From the NCBI GenBank assembly GCA_046299555.1, contig JBKBHS010000002.1, positions 310,001 to 374,000 on the forward strand: a stretch of 64,000 nt of DNA. The letters run 5' to 3'. Each line of letters starts with the position of its first letter. The stretch's first letter is position 1. This document shows positions 28,064 to 36,636 of this stretch, in pieces. This DNA comes from CALKJP01 sp046299555. Lineage in GTDB: Bacteria; Bacteroidota; Bacteroidia; JACCXN01. Below the pieces are notes generated by a model, which saw only the letters and a program-made list of their open reading frames with translations, did no database searches and was not told the origin of the DNA. A program made the position numbers and the translations under genes.

Positions 28064-28546
28064 ATGAAAACATTTTTTGCCATTACTTTAAGTACTTTAA
28101 TTTCTCTGAACTTATTGGCTCAAACACCGGGTTTAAAAATTTCAAAAGCTACACACCGCAAAACTTATTCAGGTGCTTCACCTCTAATTATTCATCAATA
28201 TCAAATTATTCTAAAAAAAACAATTGCATCTGATATAAAAATTGAAAGTATAACAGCAATTGCAGATGGAAACCCAATTGAATTTTCAATTGCTTACGCG
28301 GGAGGAAAAAATAATAATAAATTAATTGAAAACAATTTAATAAAAGCCGAAAATAAAGCTGCGTTAAAAATACAATTTAGCCAAACAGAACAAGGCGCTA
28401 CCGATCGAAGAGGACGCCCCACTGAAAATAATGGAGAAAGCATTGATTTATCCGAAGGAATTAAAATAGTATATACAATTGAAGAAAAGCAATATACCGT
28501 AGAACTTAAAAAATTTGAAGAATTAACTCCTGTTAAAGGCAAATAA
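28064..28546 (+). CDS. Secreted protein of unknown function
   Basis: This 160-residue protein has a signal peptide (FAITLSTLISLNLLAQ) and a beta-rich mature part (SGASPLIIHQYQIILKKTIASDIKIESITAIADGNPIEFSI) that looks like a single Ig-like or sandwich domain. I recognise no family. It is monocistronic, with its own promoter box and a bidirectional terminator directly behind it. Confidence 0.7.
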   Translation: MKTFFAITLSTLISLNLLAQTPGLKISKATHRKTYSGASPLIIHQYQIILKKTIASDIKIESITAIADGNPIEFSIAYAGGKNNNKLIENNLIKAENKAALKIQFSQTEQGATDRRGRPTENNGESIDLSEGIKIVYTIEEKQYTVELKKFEELTPVKGK

Positions 28547-28547
28547 A

Positions 28548-28581
28548 AATGCCCCGTTTTTCTTTCGGGGCATTATATTTT
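28548..28581. terminator. Bidirectional terminator between convergent genes
   Basis: AATGCCCC at 28548-28555 pairs with GGGGCATT at 28567-28574, with an A-run before and a T-rich tail after. It serves the plus-strand gene ending at 28546 and the minus-strand TPR gene ending at 28596. Confidence 0.85.
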
Positions 28582-28595
28582 TAGGTATAAACGTT

Positions 28596-29129
28596 TTATT
28601 TACAATTTTTAGCTTTAGCTTCTTTGCATGATGGCCAATTTAGTTCTGCCCCTTTGGTAAAATCTGCACAAGCTTCCGTTTTTTTACCTTGCTTTAATTT
28701 TATCAAGCCTCTGTAATACATAGATTCCGCATCGTTCGGATTGGCAGAAATTGCTTTATCAAAATCGGCTAATGCTCCAGATATGTCATTTAATTCATAT
28801 TTTGCAATTCCTCTATATCCATACACTTTTGAGTATTCTATCGGATCCATTTGTAAAACGGTATTGTAATTAGTAATTGCATCTTTAAATTTTTTTTGCT
28901 TGGCGTATGCCAATCCCATATTCATATAGCTTGATTTAACCAAAACTGAATTGTTATTTCCTATAGCTTTTTCTGCATCAATGGCTTTTTTATAATTTTC
29001 AATTGCTTCGGAATATTGCCCTTTTTCATATTGAGCAAAACCTAAATTCATATAATCTCTACCAGATTGTGCTTTAGCTAAAACAAGAATAAATAAAATT
29101 AAGAAGTGTGATAGAAAAAACTTTTTCAT
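28596..29129 (-). CDS. Secreted TPR protein
   Basis: This 177-residue protein has a signal peptide (FLSHFLILFILVLAKAQ) followed by four TPR units: DYMNLGFAQYEKGQYSEAIENYKKAI, SYMNMGLAYAKQKKFKDAITNYNTVL, VYGYRGIAKYELNDISGALADFDKAI and SMYYRGLIKLKQGKKTEACADFTKGAEL. It ends in a Cys-containing tail (WPSCKEAKAKNCK), found in many Bacteroidota TPR proteins. It is a likely envelope adaptor. It lies 37 bp after dciA on the same strand. Confidence 0.88.
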   Translation of the reverse strand: MKKFFLSHFLILFILVLAKAQSGRDYMNLGFAQYEKGQYSEAIENYKKAIDAEKAIGNNNSVLVKSSYMNMGLAYAKQKKFKDAITNYNTVLQMDPIEYSKVYGYRGIAKYELNDISGALADFDKAISANPNDAESMYYRGLIKLKQGKKTEACADFTKGAELNWPSCKEAKAKNCK

Positions 29130-29166
29130 AATTTAAATAGATTTGTAAATGTAAATATACAATTTT

Positions 29167-29457
29167 TTATATTAAGACGATATCCTTTAATATAGGTTGC
29201 CCACAAACACTGTTTAATGCCTGTAATAACTTTTCTTTAGAATACGAAAGTTCGTCTCTTACAACTGATGAACGTAATTTTACAAACAACACTCCGTCTT
29301 TAATTTTAATTTCATCGGTATATTTATTAATACCCTTGCCAACAATTAACTCCCATGATTGAATAATTTCTTGCTCTTTAATTTTTTTATCTAATTTAAA
29401 AGTTTTTAAAAACTCTTCAATAGCATCTTTTATAGGATAATTATTTGTTTTTTTCAC
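29167..29457 (-). CDS. DciA-like protein (DUF721), helicase-loading accessory
   Basis: This 96-residue protein has the DUF721 pattern: an N-terminal helix pair (DAIEEFLKTFKLDKKIKEQEIIQSWELIVGKGINKYTDEI) with the conserved W, and a KH-like beta part (IKDGVLFVKLRSSVVRDELSYSKEKLLQALN). DciA helps load the replicative helicase in bacteria without DnaC/DnaI. The gene is 37 bp after recF, an association seen across the phylum. Confidence 0.9.
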   Translation of the reverse strand: MKKTNNYPIKDAIEEFLKTFKLDKKIKEQEIIQSWELIVGKGINKYTDEIKIKDGVLFVKLRSSVVRDELSYSKEKLLQALNSVCGQPILKDIVLI

Positions 29458-29494
29458 AATTTGAAAATTTTATTTATCAAGAATTAGTTACCTA

Positions 29495-30604
29495 TTAATT
29501 TAATTCCAATTTTCCATTGGAAATTGTAAATATTAGTGCTTTCGAATTAACTTTATCTAAAATTATTTTTATTCTTTCTTTTTGAGTATCAGTTATAAAA
29601 ACTTGACCAAAATCATTTTTACTCACCAATTCTATTAAACGCGCTATTCTATTATCATCCAATTTGTCAAAAATATCATCTAATAATAATAAAGGAGCCT
29701 CTCCTTTTTTTATTTTTAAAAATTCAAATTGCGCCAATTTTAATGCAATTAGAAATGATTTTTGTTGTCCCTGCGAAGCATGCTTTTTTAAAGCAAAATC
29801 TTTTATTAAAAAGTCTAAATCATCTTTATGAATACCCACCGTTGTATGTTGCGCCATTCTATCTTTATTAATGGCAGACGATAGCAAATCTTCCATTTTT
29901 AATTCTTGATTTAATTGCGATAAATAATGTATGGATACTTCTTCTTTTTTATCACTAATAATATCAAAATAGCGATGAAAAACAGGAATAAATTTTTCTA
30001 AAAAATCCTTCCGTTCATGGTATATATAATCACCTAAAGGCCCTAATTGTGCATCCCAAATTTCTAAAACTGAATAATTAAAGTTACCATTTTCGGCAAA
30101 TTGTTTAAGCAATGCATTTCGCTGCGTCAAAACTTTATTATATTGAATTAATTTTTCAAGATACTCTCTGTTGTATTGCGAAATTATGCTGTCTAAAAAT
30201 CGTCTTCGCTCTTCGCTGCCTTCTGTAATTAAATTACTGTCTAATGGCGAAATGATAACCAAAGGATAATTCCCAATATGATCAGCAAGTCTTGAGTACT
30301 CTTTTTGATTTTTTTTAAATACTTTTTTATCGCCCGACTTTACGGCACAATAAATAACATCTTCTTTGTTATTATTTAAAACAAAAGTACCTTGTAAGGC
30401 AAAATAGGACTCATTAAATCGAATATTTAATAAATCGCTCGAAACCAAAAAACTTTTACAAAATGAAAGGTAATGAATTGCATCCAATAAATTGGTTTTA
30501 CCTTCTCCGTTAAGTCCTGTAAAACAAACAATTCCAGGAATTAAAGAAATATTAATCTCTTCAAAATTCTTAAAATTATAAGCACTGAGCGATTTTAAAT
30601 ACAT
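29495..30604 (-). CDS. recF: DNA replication and repair protein RecF
   Basis: RecF is an SMC-like ATPase that helps load RecA at ssDNA gaps. I place the start at the ATG 30604-30602, giving 369 residues beginning MYLKSLSAYNFKNFEEINI, the family's normal start. The frame stays open 42 codons further upstream, but that part would run into the promoter and start of the divergent gene. Walker A is GLNGEGKTN at 30-38. The signature ASQGQQKSFLIALKLAQ and Walker B PLLLLDDIFDKLDDNR are intact. A candidate promoter box ends 5 bp before this ATG. Confidence 0.95.
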   Translation of the reverse strand: MYLKSLSAYNFKNFEEINISLIPGIVCFTGLNGEGKTNLLDAIHYLSFCKSFLVSSDLLNIRFNESYFALQGTFVLNNNKEDVIYCAVKSGDKKVFKKNQKEYSRLADHIGNYPLVIISPLDSNLITEGSEERRRFLDSIISQYNREYLEKLIQYNKVLTQRNALLKQFAENGNFNYSVLEIWDAQLGPLGDYIYHERKDFLEKFIPVFHRYFDIISDKKEEVSIHYLSQLNQELKMEDLLSSAINKDRMAQHTTVGIHKDDLDFLIKDFALKKHASQGQQKSFLIALKLAQFEFLKIKKGEAPLLLLDDIFDKLDDNRIARLIELVSKNDFGQVFITDTQKERIKIILDKVNSKALIFTISNGKLELN

Positions 30605-30608
30605 ATTG

Positions 30609-30616
30609 CAAAAATA
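30609..30616 (-). promoter_or_regulatory. Candidate -7 box (TATTTTTG) just before recF
   Basis: TATTTTTG on the minus strand ends 4 bases before the recF ATG. If used, transcription would begin at or next to the start codon, giving a nearly leaderless mRNA. Confidence 0.35.
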
Positions 30617-30687
30617 GGCATTAAATAACTTTATATCTATGTAATTTAATTTGCCAAAAAATAATTTTTCTGACATTAAAAAAAGTT

Positions 30688-30695
30688 TATTTTTG
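30688..30695 (+). promoter_or_regulatory. Candidate -7 box (TATTTTTG) of the TPR-ribH unit
   Basis: TATTTTTG followed by CAGC lies 23 bases before the ATG at 30719. Confidence 0.45.
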
Positions 30696-30718
30696 CAGCT
30701 CTTAAAATTTAATACATC

Positions 30719-31399
30719 ATGTCGAAGCAAACGGAAAACGATTTACTAAATGTAGAAGAAACCCTTAGTAAATGGGAACAAAAAATTGAAGAAAATAAAA
30801 AAAGTTACTCTATCATATTAGGTGCTATTGTTGCCGTAGTGGCAATTTATTTTGCATGGACTAAATTATATGTAGCACCCAAAGAAGCAGAAGCCCAAAG
30901 CGAAATGTTTCGTGCAGAACGTTATTTTGCTCAAGATTCGTTAGATAAAGCAATGTTTGGCGATGGAAATTATTTAGGTTTCAACGACATTATAGAAAAT
31001 TATGGCGTTACAAAATCTGCCAACCTTGCCACCTATTATATGGGTATTTGTTACCTCAAAAAAGGTGAATATGAAAACGCTATTAAGTATTTAAAAGATT
31101 TTGATGCAAACGATCAAATTGTTGCTCCTATTGCTTTAGGAGCTATTGGTGATGCCTATCTTGAACTTGGAAATAATGAAGAAGCCATTGAATATTATTT
31201 AAAAGCCGCTTCAGCAAGCGAAAACAAATTTACTACTCCTATATATTTAATGCGTGCCGGAATGACTATGGAACTTACCGGCAAATACAAAGAAGCTGTT
31301 GAGGTTTATAAAAAAATTAAAACCGATTATAATGAAACAGCCGAAGGACGTGAAGTAGAAAAATATTTAGCACGTGCTGAAGCAATGTTAAATTCTTAA
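30719..31399 (+). CDS. Membrane-anchored TPR protein (YfgM-like)
   Basis: This 226-residue protein has an N-terminal cytoplasmic segment, one transmembrane helix (IILGAIVAVVAIYFAWTKLYV, about 32-52) and a periplasmic TPR domain (NLATYYMGICYLKKGEYENAIKYL, APIALGAIGDAYLELGNNEEAIEYYL). The topology equals that of YfgM, an ancillary chaperone at the Sec translocon. The assignment is by architecture only. It sits 13 bp before ribH, a linkage common in Bacteroidota. Confidence 0.88.
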   Translation: MSKQTENDLLNVEETLSKWEQKIEENKKSYSIILGAIVAVVAIYFAWTKLYVAPKEAEAQSEMFRAERYFAQDSLDKAMFGDGNYLGFNDIIENYGVTKSANLATYYMGICYLKKGEYENAIKYLKDFDANDQIVAPIALGAIGDAYLELGNNEEAIEYYLKAASASENKFTTPIYLMRAGMTMELTGKYKEAVEVYKKIKTDYNETAEGREVEKYLARAEAMLNS

Positions 31400-31412
31400 T
31401 GCTTCTCAATTT

Positions 31413-31907
31413 TTGGCAACAGCTTTAAAAAATTTATCTGATTACAACTCCAACGAAATTCCTTATGCTAAAGGAATGAGAATTGGCATAGCTGTAGCCG
31501 AATGGAATTCGCATATAACAGGAGCTTTGTTAGATGGCGCATTAAATACCCTTAAAAAATTTGGTGCTCAGGATAACGACATTATTGTAAAACCAATTCC
31601 GGGCAGTTATGAATTACCCACTGCTGCTCAATTTTTTTTTGAAAGTTCATTAGATTTAGATGCGGTAATTTGTATTGGATGCCTAATTAAAGGAGAAACC
31701 GTTCACTTTGAATACATTTGCGAAGCCATTTCGCAAGGCATTAAAGATGTAAGTTTAAAATATAATAAACCCGTTATTTTTGGTGTTCTCACTGTATTAA
31801 ACGAACAGCAAGCACTTGACCGCTGCGGTGGCAAACATGGCAACAAAGGTGATGAAGCTGCCATTACTGCCATTAAAATGATTGCTCTTCAAAAATCGCT
31901 TTCTTAA
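31413..31907 (+). CDS. ribH: 6,7-dimethyl-8-ribityllumazine synthase (RibH)
   Basis: RibH condenses the ribityl-pyrimidine with dihydroxybutanone phosphate in riboflavin synthesis and forms icosahedral shells. This 164-residue protein contains GIAVAEWNSHITGALLDGAL, KPIPGSYELPTAAQFF, and the catalytic block CIGCLIKGETVHFEYICEA with the His, then GVLTVLNEQQALDRCGG. The only in-frame start near the conserved N-terminus (MATALKNLS) is TTG at 31413. An ATG at 31400 is out of frame and closes after nine codons. No other rib gene is close. Confidence 0.95.
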   Translation: MATALKNLSDYNSNEIPYAKGMRIGIAVAEWNSHITGALLDGALNTLKKFGAQDNDIIVKPIPGSYELPTAAQFFFESSLDLDAVICIGCLIKGETVHFEYICEAISQGIKDVSLKYNKPVIFGVLTVLNEQQALDRCGGKHGNKGDEAAITAIKMIALQKSLS

Positions 31908-32021
31908 ATTTTATTATTATAAAAACAACATAATTTTTACATTAAAATGTAAAATCGCTTTTATGTTTGTTTTTAAATCGCTAATTTGTAAAGCCTTTTA
32001 AATCATCATTAATTTTATTGC

Positions 32022-32813
32022 ATGAAAAACTTTTATCGCTTTCCGATATTCATTTTCGTTTTAGTTTCATATTTCTTTTCATGCCAACCCAAATATGCAA
32101 AACTGGTTAAAGCTGAAAGAGGATATGTAATTATTAATGATTCAACTACAACAGCCGATGCACGCTTTGATTCGATAATTGCTCCCTATAAAAAAATTAT
32201 AGATGCAGAAATGAATGAAGTTTTAATAATTTCTGAAACCCCAATGATAAAAGAACAACCGGAAGGTCTTTTAGGCAATCTTGTGGCTGATATTGTTTTA
32301 AAAAAAACTATTGAAAAATTACCAATTAATGTTCAAGAAGAACCTATTTTTTGTGTTTTGAACAATGGAGGATTACGAACATCTTTACCACAAGGAGAAA
32401 TAACTAGAAAAAAAATTTTTGAATTAATGCCATTTGAAAACGAAATCGTTGTTCTAACATTGACTCCCGAAAATGCACAAGAATTAATGAACTATATTGC
32501 ACGCTCAGGAGGCGTACCTGTAGCCGGTATTAAAATGGGAATACAAAAAAATGAAGCAGTAAACATTTTTGTAAATGGAAATCCCTTTGATAAAACCAAA
32601 ACATATAAAGTAGTAACAAGTGATTATTTGGCAGAAGGAGGTGATAAAATGTTTTTCTTTAAAAATCCCCTTAACAAAGAAATTATTGGTTTAAAAATAA
32701 GAGATGTATTAATTGACTATCTAAAAGAAGAACATAAAAAAGGTAATACGCTCCATGCGAAAAAAGACGGTCGAGTTTATGTTTTAGATAATGAACCTGA
32801 AACAGAAAAATAA
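32022..32813 (+). CDS. 5'-nucleotidase C-terminal domain protein
   Basis: This 263-residue lipoprotein (signal peptide ending VSYFFSC, lipobox Cys) consists only of the C-terminal substrate-binding domain of UshA-type 5'-nucleotidases. Visible blocks are GLLGNLVADIVLKKTI, FCVLNNGGLRTSLPQGEITRKKIFELMPFENEIVVLTL and KTYKVVTSDYLAEGGDKMFFF. The metal-binding phosphoesterase half is the next gene, 6 bp downstream. The two together would make up one complete enzyme. Confidence 0.92.
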   Translation: MKNFYRFPIFIFVLVSYFFSCQPKYAKLVKAERGYVIINDSTTTADARFDSIIAPYKKIIDAEMNEVLIISETPMIKEQPEGLLGNLVADIVLKKTIEKLPINVQEEPIFCVLNNGGLRTSLPQGEITRKKIFELMPFENEIVVLTLTPENAQELMNYIARSGGVPVAGIKMGIQKNEAVNIFVNGNPFDKTKTYKVVTSDYLAEGGDKMFFFKNPLNKEIIGLKIRDVLIDYLKEEHKKGNTLHAKKDGRVYVLDNEPETEK

Positions 32814-32819
32814 ACAATA

Positions 32820-33758
32820 ATGAATAACAGAAGAATATTTTTAAAACAAGCATTAGCTGCAGGAACAGCCATTGTTGCTTTTCCGGTAAATGCATTGGAA
32901 AGTTATTATAAAAAAGAATTGATAAAAATAACCGTATTACATACCAACGATGTACATAGCCACATAGAACCATTTCCGGCAAACGATCCAAAATTTGGCG
33001 GATTAGGAGGAACTTCGCGCAGAGCTGCTTTAATCAGGAAAATTAGAGCAGAAGAAAAAAATGTTTTACTGCTCGATGCAGGGGATGTATTTCAAGGCAC
33101 ACCCTATTTTAATTTTTTTGGAGGCGAGTTGGAATTTAAATTAATGAGCGAAATGCAATACGATGCTTGCACCATTGGAAACCATGATTTTGACAATGGT
33201 ATTGAAGGTTTGGTAAAAATGTTACCTCATGCTAATTTTCCTTTTATATGCAGCAATTATGATTTTTCTAATACCGAAATGAATAATAAAACCATACCCT
33301 ACAAAACATTTATATTTGAAGGAATTAAAGTAGGTGTATTTGGACTTGGTGTTGAACTCGAAGGTTTAGTACCCAAAAAACTATACAAAGAAACTATTTA
33401 CTTAGACCCTGTAAAACAAGCAGCCTATCATGCGCATTTATTAAAAAAAGAATTACAATGCGATTTGGTTATTTGTTTGTCTCATTTAGGATTTCGTTAT
33501 CAGAATAAAAAAATAAGCGATGTTGAATTAGCAAAGCGTTCAAAAAATATCGACTTAATTATTGGTGGGCACACACATACCTTATTAAACGAGCCGCTTG
33601 TGTATAAAAATTCCGATGGAAAAGAAGTAATTGTTGCACAAGTTGGATGGGCTGGTATTAGATTAGGCAAAATAGATTTTTACTTTGAACCAAAAAGCAA
33701 AAGAAAATTTGTTGAGGGTACTTCTCTTGTTGTTAATAGTACACTCTCAAACGCTTGA
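32820..33758 (+). CDS. Metallophosphatase, 5'-nucleotidase N-terminal domain
   Basis: This 312-residue protein begins NNRRIFLKQALAAGTAIVAFP, a twin-arginine signal, so it is probably exported folded. The calcineurin-like core shows LHTNDVHSHIEPF, LLLDAGDVFQGTPYF, TIGNHDFDNG, VICLSHLG and IIGGHTHTLL, the full set of metal ligands. It lacks the C-terminal binding domain, which is the upstream gene. Likely substrates are extracellular nucleotides or related phosphoesters, cleaved in the periplasm. Confidence 0.93.
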   Translation: MNNRRIFLKQALAAGTAIVAFPVNALESYYKKELIKITVLHTNDVHSHIEPFPANDPKFGGLGGTSRRAALIRKIRAEEKNVLLLDAGDVFQGTPYFNFFGGELEFKLMSEMQYDACTIGNHDFDNGIEGLVKMLPHANFPFICSNYDFSNTEMNNKTIPYKTFIFEGIKVGVFGLGVELEGLVPKKLYKETIYLDPVKQAAYHAHLLKKELQCDLVICLSHLGFRYQNKKISDVELAKRSKNIDLIIGGHTHTLLNEPLVYKNSDGKEVIVAQVGWAGIRLGKIDFYFEPKSKRKFVEGTSLVVNSTLSNA

Positions 33759-33930
33759 TTTACAAGACAAGTAAAAGATTTTAAAAAATCAATACCCTAA
33801 TAATTTTTTTTTTGACATTTTTATTAAAATATTTGCTCATGAATATTGCAGGAATAAAATAACTGCTATAAATTCACAAACTCTAACGGAGGAAATACAA
33901 TCAATCAAAATAATATAATTATATAAAATA

Positions 33931-35367
33931 ATGGCTGAAAAGACTTGCGAACAAATTTGGAATAATTGCTTAAACATTATTAAGGACAACGTAAGTTTAC
34001 AAAGTTTCAGAACTTGGTTTGAACCTATTAAACCTGTAAAACTTAATGGTAATGTTTTAACCATTCAAGTTCCCAGTCAGTTTTTTTATGAGTGGTTAGA
34101 AGAGCATTACATTACACTTTTAAAGAAAATCATAAAAAAAGAATTAGGCCCTGATGGAAGATTAGAATATTCCATCGTAATGGAAAATTCATTCAATAGC
34201 ACAAAACCTTATACCGTAAAAATACCTACTACAAATACAAAGGAAATTAAAAATCCTGCCGTATCCATGCCTATTGATATTGGCGGCAATACCGGCATAA
34301 AAAATCCTTTTATAATTCCCGGATTAAAAAAAATAAATATCGATTCGCAATTAAATCCAAATTATTCATTTGATAATTTGGTTGAAGGCGATTGTAATCG
34401 TTTAGCTCGCTCTGCAGGTTTTGCAGTTGCTCAAAAACCCGGAGGCACGGCATTTAACCCACTTTTAATTTATGGTGGTGTAGGTTTAGGTAAAACACAT
34501 TTGGCACATGCAATTGGTATTGAAATAAAAAAGAATTTTCCAAATAAAACCGTTTTATACGTTTCGTCAGAAAAATTTACTCATCAATTTATTGATGCCG
34601 TAAAAAACAACACACAAAATGATTTCATCCATTTCTATCAAATGATAGATGTGTTGATTATTGACGATGTTCAATTTTTTGCAGGTAAAGAAAAAACACA
34701 AGATGTATTTTTCCATATTTTTAATCACTTGCATCAAACAGGTAAACAATTAGTGCTAACCTCCGACAAGCCGCCCATTGAAATGCAAGGAATGGAACAA
34801 CGCTTACTTTCGCGCTTTAAATGGGGACTATCAGCCGATTTACAAGTACCTGACTTAGAAACCAGAATTGCTATTCTTGAAAAAAAGATGTATGCCGATG
34901 GTATTGAACTTCCTAAAGAAGTGGTAGAATATTTGGCATACAGCATTACAACAAATGTTCGCGAATTAGAAGGTGCACTTATATCATTAATTGCTCAATC
35001 ATCGTTAAACAAAAAAGCCATTACACTCGATTTGGCCAAACAAATGATTGATAAATTTGTTAAAAATACTGTTCGCGAAGTATCAATAGATTATATTCAA
35101 AAAGTAGTTTGCGATTATTTTAACTTACCAATAGAGCTGATAAAATCGAAAACACGTAAGCGCGAAGTTGTACAAGCACGACAAATAGCTATGTATTTTG
35201 CAAAAAATATGACCAAATCATCATTAGCTACAATTGGTATGCATTGCGGTGGAAAAGACCACGCTACCGTTTTACACGCTTGCCGTACGGTAAACAACTT
35301 AATTGAAACCGATAAACGTTTCCGTGCATACATCGATGAATTGGAGAAAAAAATTAGTATTCAATAA
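33931..35367 (+). CDS. dnaA: Chromosomal replication initiator DnaA
   Basis: This 478-residue DnaA has domain I at the N-terminus (EQIWNNCLNIIKDNVSLQSFRTWFEPIKP), a linker, and the AAA+ domain with Walker A GGVGLGKT at 182-189 and Walker B VLIIDDVQFFAGKE. The C-terminal DNA-binding domain has the signature GGKDHATVLHACRTV. It binds DnaA boxes and melts the origin. In the 172 bases upstream I find no 9-mer of the TTATNCACA type, so the origin is not visibly here. A terminator follows directly. Confidence 0.97.
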   Translation: MAEKTCEQIWNNCLNIIKDNVSLQSFRTWFEPIKPVKLNGNVLTIQVPSQFFYEWLEEHYITLLKKIIKKELGPDGRLEYSIVMENSFNSTKPYTVKIPTTNTKEIKNPAVSMPIDIGGNTGIKNPFIIPGLKKINIDSQLNPNYSFDNLVEGDCNRLARSAGFAVAQKPGGTAFNPLLIYGGVGLGKTHLAHAIGIEIKKNFPNKTVLYVSSEKFTHQFIDAVKNNTQNDFIHFYQMIDVLIIDDVQFFAGKEKTQDVFFHIFNHLHQTGKQLVLTSDKPPIEMQGMEQRLLSRFKWGLSADLQVPDLETRIAILEKKMYADGIELPKEVVEYLAYSITTNVRELEGALISLIAQSSLNKKAITLDLAKQMIDKFVKNTVREVSIDYIQKVVCDYFNLPIELIKSKTRKREVVQARQIAMYFAKNMTKSSLATIGMHCGGKDHATVLHACRTVNNLIETDKRFRAYIDELEKKISIQ

Positions 35368-35397
35368 TTTGTTTTCATAGTTTGTTTTTGAGTTTTT

Positions 35398-35432
35398 CAG
35401 GAATTGGTCGCAAGATCAGTTCCTGTTTTTTT
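35398..35432 (+). terminator. Rho-independent terminator of dnaA
   Basis: CAGGAATTGGTC at 35398-35409 and GATCAGTTCCTG at 35414-35425 pair over 12 positions, including two G-T wobbles, with loop GCAA. Seven T follow. It lies 30 bases after dnaA. Confidence 0.88.
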
Positions 35433-35448
35433 AAATAAATATTTTAAT

Positions 35449-35916
35449 ATGCGAATATTAATGGTTTGTTTAGGCAATATTTGCCGTTCACCTTTAGCCG
35501 AAGCAATTCTTAGAAAAAAGGCTGAAGAAAATTCATTACAATTGATAATCGATTCTGCAGGTACTTCTAATTTTCATGTTGGAGAAAACCCTGATAAAAG
35601 AACCATTAGTAATGCATTAAAAAACGGAGTTGATGTTTCAACATTAATTGCACGGCAATTTAAAGCAGATGATTTTGACAAATTTGATATTATTTATACC
35701 ATGGATCATAGCAATTATTCGAATGTAATTGCATTGGCTCGAAACGAATCAGACATTAATAAAGTTAGAATGATTTTAAACGAATTATATCCTAACGAAA
35801 ACAGATCCGTTCCCGATCCTTATTTTGGTGGCGAAGAAGGCTTTCAACATGTTTTTGAATTACTGAATGCTGCTTGCGATAAAATAATTGAAAAAATAAA
35901 AAATAATCAGTTATAA
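35449..35916 (+). CDS. Low-molecular-weight protein tyrosine phosphatase
   Basis: From the ATG at 35449 this is a 155-residue protein, the usual size. It starts MRILMVCLGNICRSPLAEAI with the CX5R active site Cys7-Arg13, and the catalytic Asp lies in VPDPYFGG. An upstream in-frame TTG at 35404 would put the start within the dnaA terminator hairpin, so I reject it. Relatives dephosphorylate tyrosine kinases of polysaccharide export or act on small molecules. Its stop codon abuts the next gene. Confidence 0.93.
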   Translation: MRILMVCLGNICRSPLAEAILRKKAEENSLQLIIDSAGTSNFHVGENPDKRTISNALKNGVDVSTLIARQFKADDFDKFDIIYTMDHSNYSNVIALARNESDINKVRMILNELYPNENRSVPDPYFGGEEGFQHVFELLNAACDKIIEKIKNNQL

Positions 35917-36636
35917 ATGCAATCTAAAAAAGGCAAGTTAATTTTAATTCCTTCTTTCTTGGGCGAGCATGAAAATCCAAAAGATTATATTATGCCTTTT
36001 TTGGTTGAAACCATCTGTCACATAGATAATTTTATTGTAGAAAATATTCGCGAAGCCAGACGTTTTCTAAGAAATGCAGGATATACTAAAAATTTTGATG
36101 AAGTAAATTTTCTAGAATTAAACGAGCATAGCGATAAAAACAATTTATCAACTTATCTTAAACCATTATTACAAGGCCAAAATGTAGGATTAATTAGCGA
36201 TGCCGGTTGCCCCGGTATTGCCGACCCTGGTGCAGAAATTATTGCACTGGCTCATAAAGAAAACATTAGAGTTATACCAATGGCCGGAGCTTCATCTATC
36301 TTAATGGCTATGATGGCATCCGGAATGAATGGACAAAACTTTGCATTTAACGGATATTTACCAATAAAACCTAATGAACGAGCTGCAAAAATAAAACAGC
36401 TCGAAACGATGTCTAAACATCAAAATCAGTCGCAAATTTTTATTGAAACACCTTACCGAAACAATCAATTACTGGAAGATATAATTAAGCAATGTAATGA
36501 AAACACCCTACTCTGCATTGCTTGCGACATTATGCTTTCAAGCGAATTTATAAAAACACAAAGCATTAAAAATTGGAAAAATCAAATTCCAAACTTGCAT
36601 AAACGACCCTGTATTTTTATTCTTCATGCTATTTAA
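35917..36636 (+). CDS. RsmI-like tetrapyrrole-methylase-fold SAM methyltransferase
   Basis: This 239-residue protein of the SAM methylase (RsmI/CbiF) fold has the central GLISDAGCPGIADPGAEIIALAH and VIPMAGASSILMAMMASG. Full RsmI (2'-O-methylation of C1402 in 16S rRNA) begins with a TPIGNLxD motif. Here the corresponding part is IPSFLGEHENPKDYIMP, typical of the shorter Bacteroidota form. The rRNA target is therefore an inference. It starts directly after the phosphatase and overlaps the next gene by 11 bp. Confidence 0.85.
   Translation: MQSKKGKLILIPSFLGEHENPKDYIMPFLVETICHIDNFIVENIREARRFLRNAGYTKNFDEVNFLELNEHSDKNNLSTYLKPLLQGQNVGLISDAGCPGIADPGAEIIALAHKENIRVIPMAGASSILMAMMASGMNGQNFAFNGYLPIKPNERAAKIKQLETMSKHQNQSQIFIETPYRNNQLLEDIIKQCNENTLLCIACDIMLSSEFIKTQSIKNWKNQIPNLHKRPCIFILHAI

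Noticed and set aside
30605..30730. 42-codon N-terminal extension of RecF
   Set aside because: It overlaps the promoter and start of the divergent gene. RecF proteins start at the MYLKSL position.
33759..33930. Replication origin next to dnaA
   Set aside because: No DnaA-box 9-mers or box cluster were found in the upstream spacer, and dnaA is not flanked by origin-linked genes such as dnaN.
35404..35448. Upstream extension of the tyrosine phosphatase from a TTG
   Set aside because: It lies within the dnaA terminator hairpin, and the family starts at the MRILMVCLGN methionine.
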